A stretch of DNA of 50,361 nucleotides. Origin: Porphyra umbilicalis. Lineage: Eukaryota > Rhodophyta > Bangiophyceae > Bangiales > Bangiaceae. Made by a program: the position numbers and the translations under genes. Below the pieces are notes generated by a model. The model worked only from the letters and a program-made list of their open reading frames with translations. It had not been told where the DNA came from and did not search any database. Below, in pieces: positions 11,092 to 20,955 of this stretch; position 1 is the first letter of the stretch; each line of letters begins with the position of its first letter. The stretch is taken from the NCBI GenBank assembly GCA_002049455.2, contig KV919198.1, positions 1 to 50,361 on the forward strand, given 5' to 3'.

Positions 11092-11888
11092 GGCGCCATG
11101 GCGCCACTGGAGGCGTCCAGTGGCGCGGCCCCGGATTCGCGGCAGCGACCTCCGTCGACCTTGCCGCGGGCCGGTGCCAGTCGTGGACGGTTGCGCTACC
11201 ATCCACTTGTTTGGGGCCGGCGATGAGGCGCTATTGCCTTGGGGAGACAGCCGGTAGGGACCGTCCTGGGGCGCGGCGGCGCCACTGGGGGCGACCAGTG
11301 GCGCAGCCGCGGTTTCCCGGCGATGACCCGATTCGATTTGGGCTAAGTCGATTTTGGGCCGTTTGGCCGGGAGCAGTAGGCCTACTGCTCCCGACGGGCA
11401 CGAGTCGATCTTGGTGGAAGTCGATTTTGGTCGATTTTGGCCGGAAGTAGTAGCCCTAGTGCTTCCGACGGGCCCGAATCGATTTTTGGTGCAAGTCGAA
11501 TTTGGTCGATTTTGGCCGGAAGTAGTGGGCCCCAATTTTGGCCGGGAGCAGTAGGCCTACTGCTGCCTGCGAGCAGACTTTGACGGGCCGCCGATGCGCC
11601 GGATCATCTCCGTTCGAGACGCACCCGGGTGCGCTGTACTCACCTCGACGTCTGCTTCACGTCGATGGTGATTTTGGCGATTTCGGCGAGGGTCGATTGT
11701 ACTTGGCCGAAATCGGCTCGACTCGGTGGGAGCAGTAGGATTACTGCTCCCAGCGAGTCGAGCCGATTTCGGCCAAGTCGATGAGATCGACTCGGCCGTT
11801 TTCTCGATCGCGGATGTTGGTGGAAGATCTCGCACTCTGGCCGTGACAGAGCTTTAATGGCGCGGACTGTGGGGCGCTGGGGGAGTGT
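11092..11888 (+). other. Hairpin-rich 3' internal region of copia element 1
   Basis: Non-coding, between the pol stop codon and the 3' LTR. It starts with the palindrome GGCGCCATGGCGCC (11092-11105) and an 11-bp stem with a GGCG loop (11101-11126). Several GTCGATTTTGG-type repeats are each followed by a palindrome: 11368-11393 (26 bp, perfect, half-site CGGGAGCAGTAGG), 11442-11467 (imperfect), 11547-11564 (perfect), and a 78-bp near-perfect inverted repeat at 11701-11778. A purine-rich stretch (CTGGGGGAG) just before 11889 can serve as the polypurine tract. Confidence 0.75.
11701..11778. repeat. 78-bp near-perfect inverted repeat
   Basis: Arms of 37 nt begin ACTTGGCCGAAATCGG. They pair with a single internal mismatch (11726/11753) and a central GGAT. 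No spacer of note, so the RNA would form one long hairpin. Confidence 0.9.
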
Positions 11889-12283
11889 TGAGGCAGCCCC
11901 CCAAGCCCGCGCAGGTAAGTCGGAGTGACCGCGGACTGCCTGGCTAATTCCAGGAGTACTTATGCAGTCATCGGCTTGTTTGGCTGTGCCATTGTCATGC
12001 ATTGCTGTATGTTTGTGATGTTAGTACTTGTACTTGTATATTGAGGGCAGCCCGTTTTGGAGCTGAGCTCGGGGAGATTCTCGCGGGGTCATCGAGGGGC
12101 GTCGCGATTTGTGGGGTGGTGAGAGCATGTACCCTCCAAGGGAGGGAGCACTGCGCTGGCGGGGGGTGCGCCGTCAGAACGTGGCAAGAGAGGCACACGG
12201 AGGGTTTAAAAGCCTGCTGGCCTCGCGCATCAGACAGCTCTCGAGTAAAGCAACGCATCCACACAACTACCGCTCACTTCACA
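11889..12283 (+). repeat. 3' LTR of copia element 1
   Basis: 395 bp, TG...CA, about 95 percent identical by eye to the 5' LTR at 6361-6755. The following bases return to LINE reverse transcriptase sequence on the minus strand. Confidence 0.93.
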
Positions 12284-15200
12284 GTGGGGCGACGCCCCGA
12301 CGGCGTCGCGTCGGCCGCCGGTAGAGCGCCAGCGGCACCATCAGCAACCGCGACACCCGCCCGAGGGGCGCCCGGCCACGCCCGGGTGTCAACCTCGGCG
12401 CCGGCCGGCGCCGCAGGACCAACCGGGTCGGTGTCCCGCCGGGCATCAGCCAGGTCGGCCAACGCCGGCGCCGCTGCCCGGTGGCAGTGCACGGCGGCAT
12501 CCGCCCAGGACGCCACGACGGCCGCCGCCGCCACGCGCGAACGATCGCCGACGCCCGGCCTCACCATGCGGACGGGCAGCGCGGCGCGGGCGAGCAACGC
12601 CGCGCGCACCTCAGCGCCGTCCGTCGCGTCGCACAAGAGGGAGAGCACCGTCCGCTGGACGTCCGCGTCGACGGCGGCGGCCAACGTGGCGCCCGCGTCG
12701 GGGGGGAGAGACCGCAGCGCGTACGTCACGCGCGGCCCGGCGCACAGGCGGAGGAGGAGCAGCTTGGTCTGTAGCTCCTCCTCTGGCCGGGCGACAATTT
12801 CCGCCACCCCCGCCGCGTGCTCGGCCGCCATGGCCGCGACGCGCGCCGCCACGAAATAGCGGTGGCCGACAGCGATAGAAAACTGCTCTACCCCCTCCGA
12901 CCGCCACTGGGCGGTCAGGTCGGGCGGCGCTGCGGGGGCGCCCGGCGACCACGCCACGCACTTGGTGGGCGACAGCTTTGCGTCGCCGAGCGCCCCAACC
13001 CGCGCCGCCGACGCCATCACCGCGCCGAGCCCAGCCACGGGCCCCACCGCGCGCACGTCATCGTGAAATGCGTCGATGACGTGCGCGGGGTGGAGGCGCG
13101 GCAGACGCAAAAGCACGAGCATCAGCGCGGCGGCGTGCAGAAAGGGCCCCAGCGGGTCCCCCTGCTGCGTCCCCCGCTCGACGGTGAGCACCCGTCGGGT
13201 GGGGGGGGGGGCAACCACAGGGGCGGGTGGGCGTCGTCATCCTCGTCGGCTAGGCCGGGGGGGGCCTCGTCGCGCCCCCCACCGGCGCCGCCGTCGCCCG
13301 CCCCGCCCCGGCCGTCGCGGCCGTCGCCGTCGCCGGCACCGTCGCCGCCGCGCCGCGCAGCCGCCCACCCGTACACCGCCGGGGGAGCGCCGCCGTAAGT
13401 CGCCGCCACGTGCGGCGTCAAGGAGGGAAAGGCGCGGTCGATGAACGCCCGCGCCGCCGCGCGGGAAATCAGGTTGAACGCGCTCTTGTAGTCCAGCAGC
13501 AGCACCCCCTTCTCCGGCGCCGCCTCCAGCTGGGCCTCCAACGCGTGCAAGAGGCGCTCGCACGCGTTGGGAACGCCGATGCCCAGCTGCAGCGGCGCCA
13601 TCAGGGCGGCCGCCGACGCGCGCAGGTCGCGCGCCAGCGACCCTGCGACCAGCTTGCGCAGAGTCTCCGGCATCCCAATTGGGTGGAGCCTCGGCACCCC
13701 GTCAGCGTCGGGCGCCCCCGGCTTCACCAGCAGCAGCAGCTCCGCGCCCGCCAGCGCGTGGCTCGCCACCGCTGGCACTACCGTCGTCGCGGCGTCGGTG
13801 GCCAACAGCCGCACCACCCCCACCACCGCGTCGCGCCCGTCCTCAGCCAGCGCCCACAAGTGCTCCATCCGGAGGCCGGACGGGCCCGGGGCGGAGCCGC
13901 GCGCGGCAGACCGGATGGTCGCCACCACCGTCGCCGCCGACAAGTCGAGCGGGGCACCCGCGGCCAAACCGTGTGCGGCGGCGGCGTCCAGCTCAGGTCC
14001 AAAGTCGGCCTCGACCGACTCGGTCGTCGCCAGCCCCGGCGTGGCGCGCGGGAAGAGCCGCCGCGCCGCCTGCCAGACGGCGCCCGTGTGGGGCGCCACC
14101 GGCGCCCCTTGCAGAGTGCGCGCTGCGACGCTGAGGCGGCCGCGCGACACTTGGCGGAGCGCCCTCCGCTGCACGCGTGTCACGCGCAGCCGGGCGCTCG
14201 TCGGGCGGACGGGGACGCCCGGCCCAACCCGCGGAGGGGGAAGGGGTGCAGCCAACGCGTCGGGCAGGGGGGGGGGGGGGGGTGGGCGGGTGTGAGGGGA
14301 GCGACACGGGTGGCGCTACTGCCGCAGGCGTGGTGACCGTGCCCGCAGACTCGAGAGGCTCGCGCCACACACCGACATTGCGGTCGCGCAGCGTGGCCGC
14401 AAAGTCCCCGTCTAGCAGCGCGGACACGCGCGCGGCGTGACTCAGCGGCGCTGGACCCTCCCCCCTGCCCCGCGTGCGCGCGGGGACGTGGAAGAGGAGG
14501 GAGGGGAGGGTCATCAGCCACAGCCACGCGGTGGCGTTGCCCGGCTCGCGCCGCACCCAGGAGAGCGCGTCGGCGCCCAGCTGCCGCCACGCGGGCAGCA
14601 GAGAGGCGGCAACGTGGTTGGCGGTGCGCGCACCGGGCGCCACCAGCGCCGGCCACGATTCGGGGGTTGGGGCCTGCAGCAGCAGAAACGCCCCGCGCCG
14701 CCGCGCCCACTCGCTTGGCTCCTCCGAAAAAAGCGTTGAGGGGGGGGGGGCGGAGGATGGGGGGGGGGGGTGCGCCCCCGCCCGTCCGGTTTCCGGCCGC
14801 GGCGACCGCCGCCGAGCGGGTGCCGTCGTGGAAGTTGGCGGGGCCACCCCCCGTTTCGCCTTCCGGCGGCGGCGGCGGGTCCTCGTCCTCCTCCGTTGCC
14901 AACGCGGGCCGCGCGTCGCACCGCACCTCGTGTCGTGACAGCGACGTCCGCCGCTGCCAGTCCACCACGGTGCTGTACGGGGGACCGCAGTAGCGGCACC
15001 CGGCCAACCGCAGCGCGCGGACCCACTCCACCGGCACCGCCGCCATCTTGTGCGACCGCGCCAGGTGCGCCGGCAGCGTGCGCGGCGTCACGGCGCCGCG
15101 GAACGTGGTGGTGCACCCACCCACCACGCAGCACGTGCGCGTCGCCCAGCTGGCCAGGTCGGCCGCCGTCGCCGGCGACGCACCCGCCGCGGTGGCTGCC

Positions 15201-16033
15201 GCCACAGCCGCCGCACGACCACCCCCCCCCTGCAGCAGCGGGTGCGATGAGCAGTTGGGCTCATGCGAGCGCAGGGGGCGATGCCCGGACGCCGTCCGCA
15301 CCACCGAAAACAGGCGGTGGCAGTGCCGGCAGCCCCCCAGCTGCGCTGCCTAAAAGCGGGCGAGCGGCACGACCACCGCCGTGTGCGCCGTGCGCAGATG
15401 CTCGACCAGCGCGTCGCCCGCCCCCACGGCCGCGCCACAGCTGACCAGAGGGCAGACGCCCAGGGGCGGGGCCGCAACACCGGCCACACCAGACCCGCCG
15501 TCCACAGCAGGAGAGGGCGGCGGCGTGGCAACGGCCGACGCGGCCGCGGCGCCACCCACCGCCAGCGAGCTCGCAACCACGCGGGCCGCCAGCGCGGCGG
15601 CAGGCGCGCCCGGGCGCGGAGCACACCCCGCCTCGTGCTCCGCCAGCGCCAGGCGCGCGGTCGTCGACCTACCGGAAGGAAGCAAGGCGCCGCAGTGGCG
15701 GCAGCCGCGCGGCCGGTTGGCCGACAGCACCGACGCCGGCACGTCAGCGGCCTTGTGGGCGTTGCGCAGGTGAGCGCGGACGCCCAGCCACAGCGGGTTG
15801 CCCGCGGAAGCCGCGCCGCAGTGTGACAACACGCTCAGCCCACCCCACCCAGTTGGGGGGAGGGCGAGCCAAACCGTGTCGCCGGGTAGTCCTGTCGGGG
15901 AATACCCGCCCCGGAAGGAAACCCCGAAGAGCACACACGCACGGCGTCGACCGGGGGAAGGCGCCCCGAGCGACAAACACGAGTTGTGTGACCGGAAGTT
16001 TACTTGCCCGCGTCGAAGGCCTCGAGGCGACAC
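12284..16033 (-). pseudogene. LINE copy A: zinc-finger array and reverse transcriptase, frameshifted
   Basis: On the minus strand, N- to C-terminus: three modules, each a C2H2-like finger followed by a C-x2-C...H-x4-C finger. These lie at about 15830-15600, 15450-15240 and 15130-14940 (for example CRHCGALL, CPLVSCG...HLRTAH, CRYCGPPY). Then comes a conserved WVRREPG/AWLWL region and the reverse transcriptase: GPSGLRMEHL near 13865, LHPIGMPETLRK near 13665, LLDYKSAFN near 13480, GTQQGDPLGP near 13155 and FHDDV (the YxDD box) near 13065. The reading changes frame at G/C runs near 14741-14771, 14269-14282 and 13199-13210, and TAG at 15350 interrupts module 2. The 3' part is cut by copia 1 at 12283; the endonuclease part reappears at 6360-5345. 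The start near 16033 is only where the open frame begins. Confidence 0.82.
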
Positions 16034-16364
16034 TCACGCCTCGCCCTCTTATCCCGTCCGTTCCCCTCGGACCCTCAGAAAACCCTCCTCAGACACCCTC
16101 AAAGGACCCTCGGAAAACCCTCCTCAGATACCCTCAAAGGACCCTCGGAAAACCCTCCTCAGATACCCTCAAAGGACCCTCGGAAAATCCTCCCCTCCGG
16201 GCCCATGGGGCCAGTCTCAGCGGAGGACGGCAGAAGCTTCGAATACCGCCTTGAGTAGAGGCGGGGGAAGGGTGCTACGTGACACCCTCGCGGTGCCCCG
16301 GAGTCAGGGGCACAAAGTAACGTAAGTCGATAATCCAAGTGGGGTTTACACAAAGTTAGGCCCT
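16034..16364. other. Non-coding stretch between LINE copy A and copia element 2
   Basis: Holds the 35-bp tandem repeats (16071-16199) and about 165 bp of unique sequence. No gene is supported. It may be LINE 5' UTR, since it lies upstream of the LINE on the minus strand. Confidence 0.5.
16071..16199. repeat. 35-bp tandem repeat, about 3.6 copies
   Basis: Units start at 16071, 16106, 16141 and 16176 (partial). Each unit contains three ACCCTC submotifs spaced 11-13 bp apart. Copies 2 and 3 are identical; copy 1 differs at two positions. Confidence 0.9.
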
Positions 16365-16622
16365 TAATTACCTGTACTTGTATCCGAGGGCAGCTCACTT
16401 TGGAGCTGAGCTCGGGGAGATTCTCGTGGGTCCTCGAGAGGCGTCGCGATTTGTGGGGTGGTGAGAGCATGTACCCTCCAAGGGGGGACCACTGCGCTGG
16501 CGGGGGGTGCCCCGGCAGACGTGGCGAGAGAGGCACACGGAGGGTTAAGAGCCAGCTGGCCTCGCGCCTCAGACCGCTCTCGAGTAAAGCAACGCATCCA
16601 CCCAACTACCGCTCACTTCACA
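16365..16622 (+). repeat. Truncated 5' LTR of copia element 2
   Basis: 258 bp matching the last two thirds of the 395-bp LTR, ending CTTCACA directly before the primer site. The start is set where alignment to 21742-22136 begins (TAATTAC). Confidence 0.8.
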
Positions 16623-16636
16623 GGTTATGGGCCAGC
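16623..16636 (+). other. Primer binding site of copia element 2
   Basis: GGTTATGGGCCAGC: same site as in copy 1 but with one C fewer in the middle, which would cause a bulge or mismatch with the tRNA-Met primer. Confidence 0.7.
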
Positions 16637-16776
16637 TGTCGCTGGTGGTAACGGTCGTCTTCCCTGCGGTCGCTGGCGAGACGACGTTGCTGGGGTCGCG
16701 GTGTGTTCCGGCGTCGGGCGGGCGTGTTTGCTCCTACGTCGTTAGTGCGGCGCTGTGCGGCGCCGAGGTCGTCAAC

Positions 16777-19700
16777 ATGGCAGACCACGGCCGCTATGGC
16801 GGCCCCCGGTTCGCGCAGCTGGACGACGACTACAAGGTGTGGGCAGCGTACCAGCGGGCGCAGCTCAAGAAGGAGAAGCTCTGGGCGGCGGTCGTGACGG
16901 ACCGACCGGCATCTTCGTCCGACGACAAGAAGTCCAACCCGGTGGTCGACGCGTGGGACGCCATGAACGAGGCGGCGCTGGCGACCATCCAGATGTCGGT
17001 CAAGCCCGTGCATCTCAACACGGTCACGTCGGTGGACACGGCCAAGGAGGCGTGGGACGCGCTCAAGGTCATGTTCGAGGCACGTGACAACGCGCAGCTG
17101 CTGCGGCTCATGGACGAGCTGAGCAGTCTGAAGAAAGGCGGCGACGAGAACATCATCAAGTTTGCGTCGCGCGCCAAGATGATCCGGGACGAGCTCGCCA
17201 TGCTCGGCAACCCGGTGGACGACAACACGCTTGCGCTGCGTGTCCTGGCAGGGCTCCCGGCAGAGTACGGGATGCTCAGGACGGTGTTGGAGAACAAGGA
17301 CACTAAGCTCGTCATGTCGGACGTGACGGCTAAGCTGCTTCAAGTCGAGCAGCGGAGCATTTCTGTCGGCGCTTCCAAGCCTTCTGGCAGTGTCAAGTCA
17401 CAAGCCTTTGCGGCAGCGGCGCCTAAGAAGCCGTTTGACAAGAAGTCGGTCGTGTGCTTCTACTGCAACAAGAAGGGACACATGCAGCGCGACTGCTACA
17501 AGAAGAAGGCGGACGAGGCCAAGGGCAAGGGCAAGCCCGGCGGTGGTGGTCGTGAAGGCGGTCACGGCGGCGGGCCCCACGCGGGTGCCGCTCTGGCCTA
17601 CACTGCTTCTACTGGCAATGCCGGGAGCAGCAAGGCTCACGGGAGCACCCTGGGGTCATCAACTTGGGTGCTCGACTCTGGTGCAACCAACCACATGGCC
17701 GCCGGGGATAAGGGCTTCACCGTCCGGACGGGGGGAAGCGGGGCCGAGGTCACCTTGGCCAACGGCGATAAGGTGCCCATCGAGGGGCACGGCCACGTCT
17801 CCATGGACGTTGGCAAGGGCAAAACCAAGACGCGCATGGTGCTCGGGGAGGCCATGCTCGTTCCGAACCTGACCAGCAACCTGCTGTCGGTTCGAGCGGT
17901 CGACCGCAATCGAGGTGCGGTGGTGTTTGTCAACAACGCCTGTTACATCCTCAGCGACGGGGATGCTGTTCGCTTGAGTGGGGTGCTCGACAAGGCGTCG
18001 GTGGTCGGTCAGGTGAACGACCTGGAGCAGTATGTGCTCAAGGTGACGCCGGTCCAGGCGTCGGCTAATGCGGCATCCACGCGCATAGCTGGGGAGGCGG
18101 AGCTGTGGCACCGTCGGTTCAACCACTTGGGGTTGGAGAACCTCAAGCGGGCGGCCACAATGGTCGACGGCATGCCGTCGTCAGTGGCAGACGCTAAGCG
18201 CGTCATTGGCACTGTGTGTGTGCCGTGTGTGGACAGCAAGATGGTTCAGTCGCCGAGCCCCCGCTCGTCGACAGCGACGACCAAGTGCGAACTGGTGCAC
18301 ACCGACATTGGTGGCCCACTCACTGAGTCGTTGGGTGGTTCCATCTACTTCATGACGGCGCTGGAGGACTCCACGGGGTTCATCACGGCTACGCCTATCA
18401 AGACAAAAGGGATGGCCCCGGAGGTGCTTAAGACGCGCATCAAGCAGCTTGAGACGCTCACGGGGATCAAGGTCAAGCGCGTCCGTCATGATGGTGCCAA
18501 GGAGTACGTCACTAACGACCTCAAGGCATGGTACGAGGACAAGGGCATCACGTCGGAGATGACGGCGCCGTACAAGTCACAGCAGAACGGCAAAGCGGAG
18601 CGGGTGAACCGCACGCTGATGGAGCGCGTGCGTGCTGCTCTGCTCGATGCGGGAGCGGAGGAAGAGCTGTGGGCTGAGGCGTTGGCCTCCGTCGTTCATG
18701 TTCTGAACCGGTCCCCCAAGGCGGGGCTGGACGTGACGCCGCTGGAGGCTCTAACGGGTCGACGCCCCAACGTCGCGGGATTCCGCGTTTGGGGGAGTCG
18801 GGCGTGGGCGCTCAAACCCAAGAAGCAGCAGCGTAAGCTGGAGCCAAGGACCGACGTCGGCCGCTTTGTCGGCTACACTGTCGGTGGCAAGGCCTACCGC
18901 ATCCTCGAGGACGAGATGAACCAAGTCTTCGAGCGTCGAGACGTGCTGATGGAGGAGAACCCGGCTAAGGTCGAGACGGCAGCAGTCGGGTCAAGTGCTG
19001 GTCCCCGGCTAACTGCGGAGGCTGACGCCGACAGCGTCGACGGCACGGAAGGGGAAATGGACATGCTCGACGCCGAAGGCGGGCGTGGGGACGAGTACAC
19101 CCCCGACGAAACTTCCACAAGCGACGAAGATGGCAGTCCTCCTTCCCTCGCTGAAGAGAGCGAGAAAGAGGACGATGACGGCGACGGTGACTCGACACCC
19201 TGCGTAGGTCAAGCACCTGCTGCCAGTGACAGCGTCGCACCGGGGCCTCGTCGCTCGAAGCGCAAGCCAGCTCCCAAGGTAACATGGTGGGAGAAGGAAC
19301 CCAAGGCGTACCTGGCAAGCGGTACCGCGTCCGCGGCTGAGGAGTGCTGGGACTTGCACAAACCGCCTGCAAACGAGAAGGAGGCGCGCGCTCGTCCTGA
19401 CTGGCCGCTGTGGAAGCAGGCCATTAAGGAGGAGGTGGCGGCACACAAGCACCTTGGCACCTGGTCCAAGACCAAGGGGAACAACAAGAATCACAAGGCC
19501 ATCAAGACGCGATTCGTGTTCGACATCAAGCACGACGCGGAGGGCAAGCTGACGCGCTACAAGGCTCGACTCGTGGCCCAAGGGTTCAACCAGGTGCCCG
19601 GACGAGACTTTGACGAGACGTGGGCTCCGGTACCCAACGCGGCCACGACACGTGCTCTCTTTGCTGTGGCGGCAGTCATGGGCTGGGAGATTCACCATGT

Positions 19701-20955
19701 CGACGTCAAGACAGCCTTCCTCAACGCCAAGATGGACAAGGAGATGTACATCAAACTCCCCGACGGTGTCGAACCGGAGGGGCTGGAGGAGATGTGTCGG
19801 CTTAACCTGGCGCTCTACGGGACAAAGCAGGCGGGGCGGCTGTGGGGCATCAAGCTCGACAAAGAGCTCAAAGAGATGGGGGCGGCCCGGTCCAAAGTGG
19901 ACCCGTGCCTCTATGAGTGGCACCACCCCGTGCACGGGTGCATCTTTATCCTCGTGTACGTCGACGACCTTATCGTGGCGGGCGAGAAGCTGGCTGGGGT
20001 CGAGGCCGTCAAGCGCTCCGTGTCTGCCAAGTTTGAGGTGCGCGACATGGGGGAGGTCAAGGACTTTATCGGCATGAAGGTCATGCGCAACCGGGCGGCC
20101 AAGACTTTGACGTTGAGCAACCCGGGGCACACCGCGACGCTGCTGGAGGCGTTCGGGATGGACAAGGCGACGCCAAACAAGACGCCGATGGCGTCGGGAG
20201 TCAAGCTGACCAAGACAGGGGATGGCCTGCTGCCAGAGGGCAACCGTTACGCCGAGTTGGTCGGCTCCCTCCTCTACCTGTCTACAACGACGAGGCCAGA
20301 CATCGCCTTTGCCGTGGGGGTGCTATCGCGCTTCATGTCCTGCCCTGAGGAGGACCACATGCGCGCGGCCAAAGGGGTTTTGCGCTACCTGCGCGGGACG
20401 ACTCGCCTAGGGGTGGTCTACGGCGGCAGCGAGCCGCTACAAGGGTTTGTCGACGCCGACTGGGCCGGCGACATCGACGGTCGTCGGTCGACAACCGGTT
20501 TCGTCTTCACCTGCAATGGCGGGCCGATTGCGTGGGCGAGCAAGCGCCAGTCGACCGTTGCCACCTCGACGGCCGAGGCCGAGTACGTGGCCGCCGCGAT
20601 GGCGACCAAGGAGGCGCTGTGGCTACGCAAGCTGCTGTCGGCTCTGGGCGTCGACGGCGGAGCCGTGCCGATGGGGGAGGACAACCAGTCCTGCCTGGCG
20701 CTGGTCAACAACCCCGAGGCGACGGGGCGGACCAAGCATGTCGACGTCGCCTACCACATGGTTCGCGACTACCAGGCGCGCGGGGATGTGGCCTTCTACT
20801 TCCTCCCGAGCGCCGACATGCCGGCGGATGGGCTCACCAAGCCGCTGCCGTCGCCGGCGTTCACGGCTTTCCGGGCTGCCGTCGGGGTTGGTGAAGACCT
20901 GGGCGCGGCTGCGCGGGGCGCCGGGCTTGGCGACCCCCTGTTGGGGGAGTGCTGA
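16777..20955 (+). CDS. Copia Gag-Pol polyprotein, intact (1392 aa)
   Basis: A single uninterrupted frame with the whole Ty1/copia order. Gag (UBN2-like, residues 1-220) is followed by a CCHC zinc knuckle starting at Cys227, an aspartic protease with DSGATNH (Asp300), and an integrase HHCC box (WHRRFNHLG...CVPC). The integrase core has Asp510, Asp572 and Glu608 (D-x61-D-x35-E). Reverse transcriptase has KTAFL (Asp976 region) and YVDD (Asp1063-1064); RNase H has VDADWAGD, STAEAEY and KHVDVAYH. All catalytic residues are present. The start is the MADHG methionine at 16777; the open frame extends upstream to an ATG inside the primer site (16627), but that leader is poorly conserved in copy 1. Cytoplasmic virus-like particle and nuclear integration roles are known for the family. 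The protein could be functional although the element's 5' LTR is damaged. Confidence 0.95.
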   Translation: MADHGRYGGPRFAQLDDDYKVWAAYQRAQLKKEKLWAAVVTDRPASSSDDKKSNPVVDAWDAMNEAALATIQMSVKPVHLNTVTSVDTAKEAWDALKVMFEARDNAQLLRLMDELSSLKKGGDENIIKFASRAKMIRDELAMLGNPVDDNTLALRVLAGLPAEYGMLRTVLENKDTKLVMSDVTAKLLQVEQRSISVGASKPSGSVKSQAFAAAAPKKPFDKKSVVCFYCNKKGHMQRDCYKKKADEAKGKGKPGGGGREGGHGGGPHAGAALAYTASTGNAGSSKAHGSTLGSSTWVLDSGATNHMAAGDKGFTVRTGGSGAEVTLANGDKVPIEGHGHVSMDVGKGKTKTRMVLGEAMLVPNLTSNLLSVRAVDRNRGAVVFVNNACYILSDGDAVRLSGVLDKASVVGQVNDLEQYVLKVTPVQASANAASTRIAGEAELWHRRFNHLGLENLKRAATMVDGMPSSVADAKRVIGTVCVPCVDSKMVQSPSPRSSTATTKCELVHTDIGGPLTESLGGSIYFMTALEDSTGFITATPIKTKGMAPEVLKTRIKQLETLTGIKVKRVRHDGAKEYVTNDLKAWYEDKGITSEMTAPYKSQQNGKAERVNRTLMERVRAALLDAGAEEELWAEALASVVHVLNRSPKAGLDVTPLEALTGRRPNVAGFRVWGSRAWALKPKKQQRKLEPRTDVGRFVGYTVGGKAYRILEDEMNQVFERRDVLMEENPAKVETAAVGSSAGPRLTAEADADSVDGTEGEMDMLDAEGGRGDEYTPDETSTSDEDGSPPSLAEESEKEDDDGDGDSTPCVGQAPAASDSVAPGPRRSKRKPAPKVTWWEKEPKAYLASGTASAAEECWDLHKPPANEKEARARPDWPLWKQAIKEEVAAHKHLGTWSKTKGNNKNHKAIKTRFVFDIKHDAEGKLTRYKARLVAQGFNQVPGRDFDETWAPVPNAATTRALFAVAAVMGWEIHHVDVKTAFLNAKMDKEMYIKLPDGVEPEGLEEMCRLNLALYGTKQAGRLWGIKLDKELKEMGAARSKVDPCLYEWHHPVHGCIFILVYVDDLIVAGEKLAGVEAVKRSVSAKFEVRDMGEVKDFIGMKVMRNRAAKTLTLSNPGHTATLLEAFGMDKATPNKTPMASGVKLTKTGDGLLPEGNRYAELVGSLLYLSTTTRPDIAFAVGVLSRFMSCPEEDHMRAAKGVLRYLRGTTRLGVVYGGSEPLQGFVDADWAGDIDGRRSTTGFVFTCNGGPIAWASKRQSTVATSTAEAEYVAAAMATKEALWLRKLLSALGVDGGAVPMGEDNQSCLALVNNPEATGRTKHVDVAYHMVRDYQARGDVAFYFLPSADMPADGLTKPLPSPAFTAFRAAVGVGEDLGAAARGAGLGDPLLGEC

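Larger units (their letters stand above)
6361..12283 (+). mobile_element. Ty1/copia LTR retrotransposon, copy 1 (degenerate)
   Basis: A complete element with 395-bp LTRs at both ends (TG...CA termini), a primer binding site directly after the 5' LTR, a gag-pol frame and an 800-bp hairpin-rich 3' region. The two LTRs differ at about 20 of 395 positions by eye, so the insertion is not recent. Flanks are GGGGT on the left and GTGGG on the right: no clean 5-bp target duplication. It lies inside minus-strand LINE sequence, with LINE endonuclease on one side and LINE reverse transcriptase on the other. Confidence 0.92.

Noticed and set aside
16071..16199. 35-bp repeats as a possible CRISPR array
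   Set aside because: Units are contiguous with no spacers, and the context is eukaryotic.
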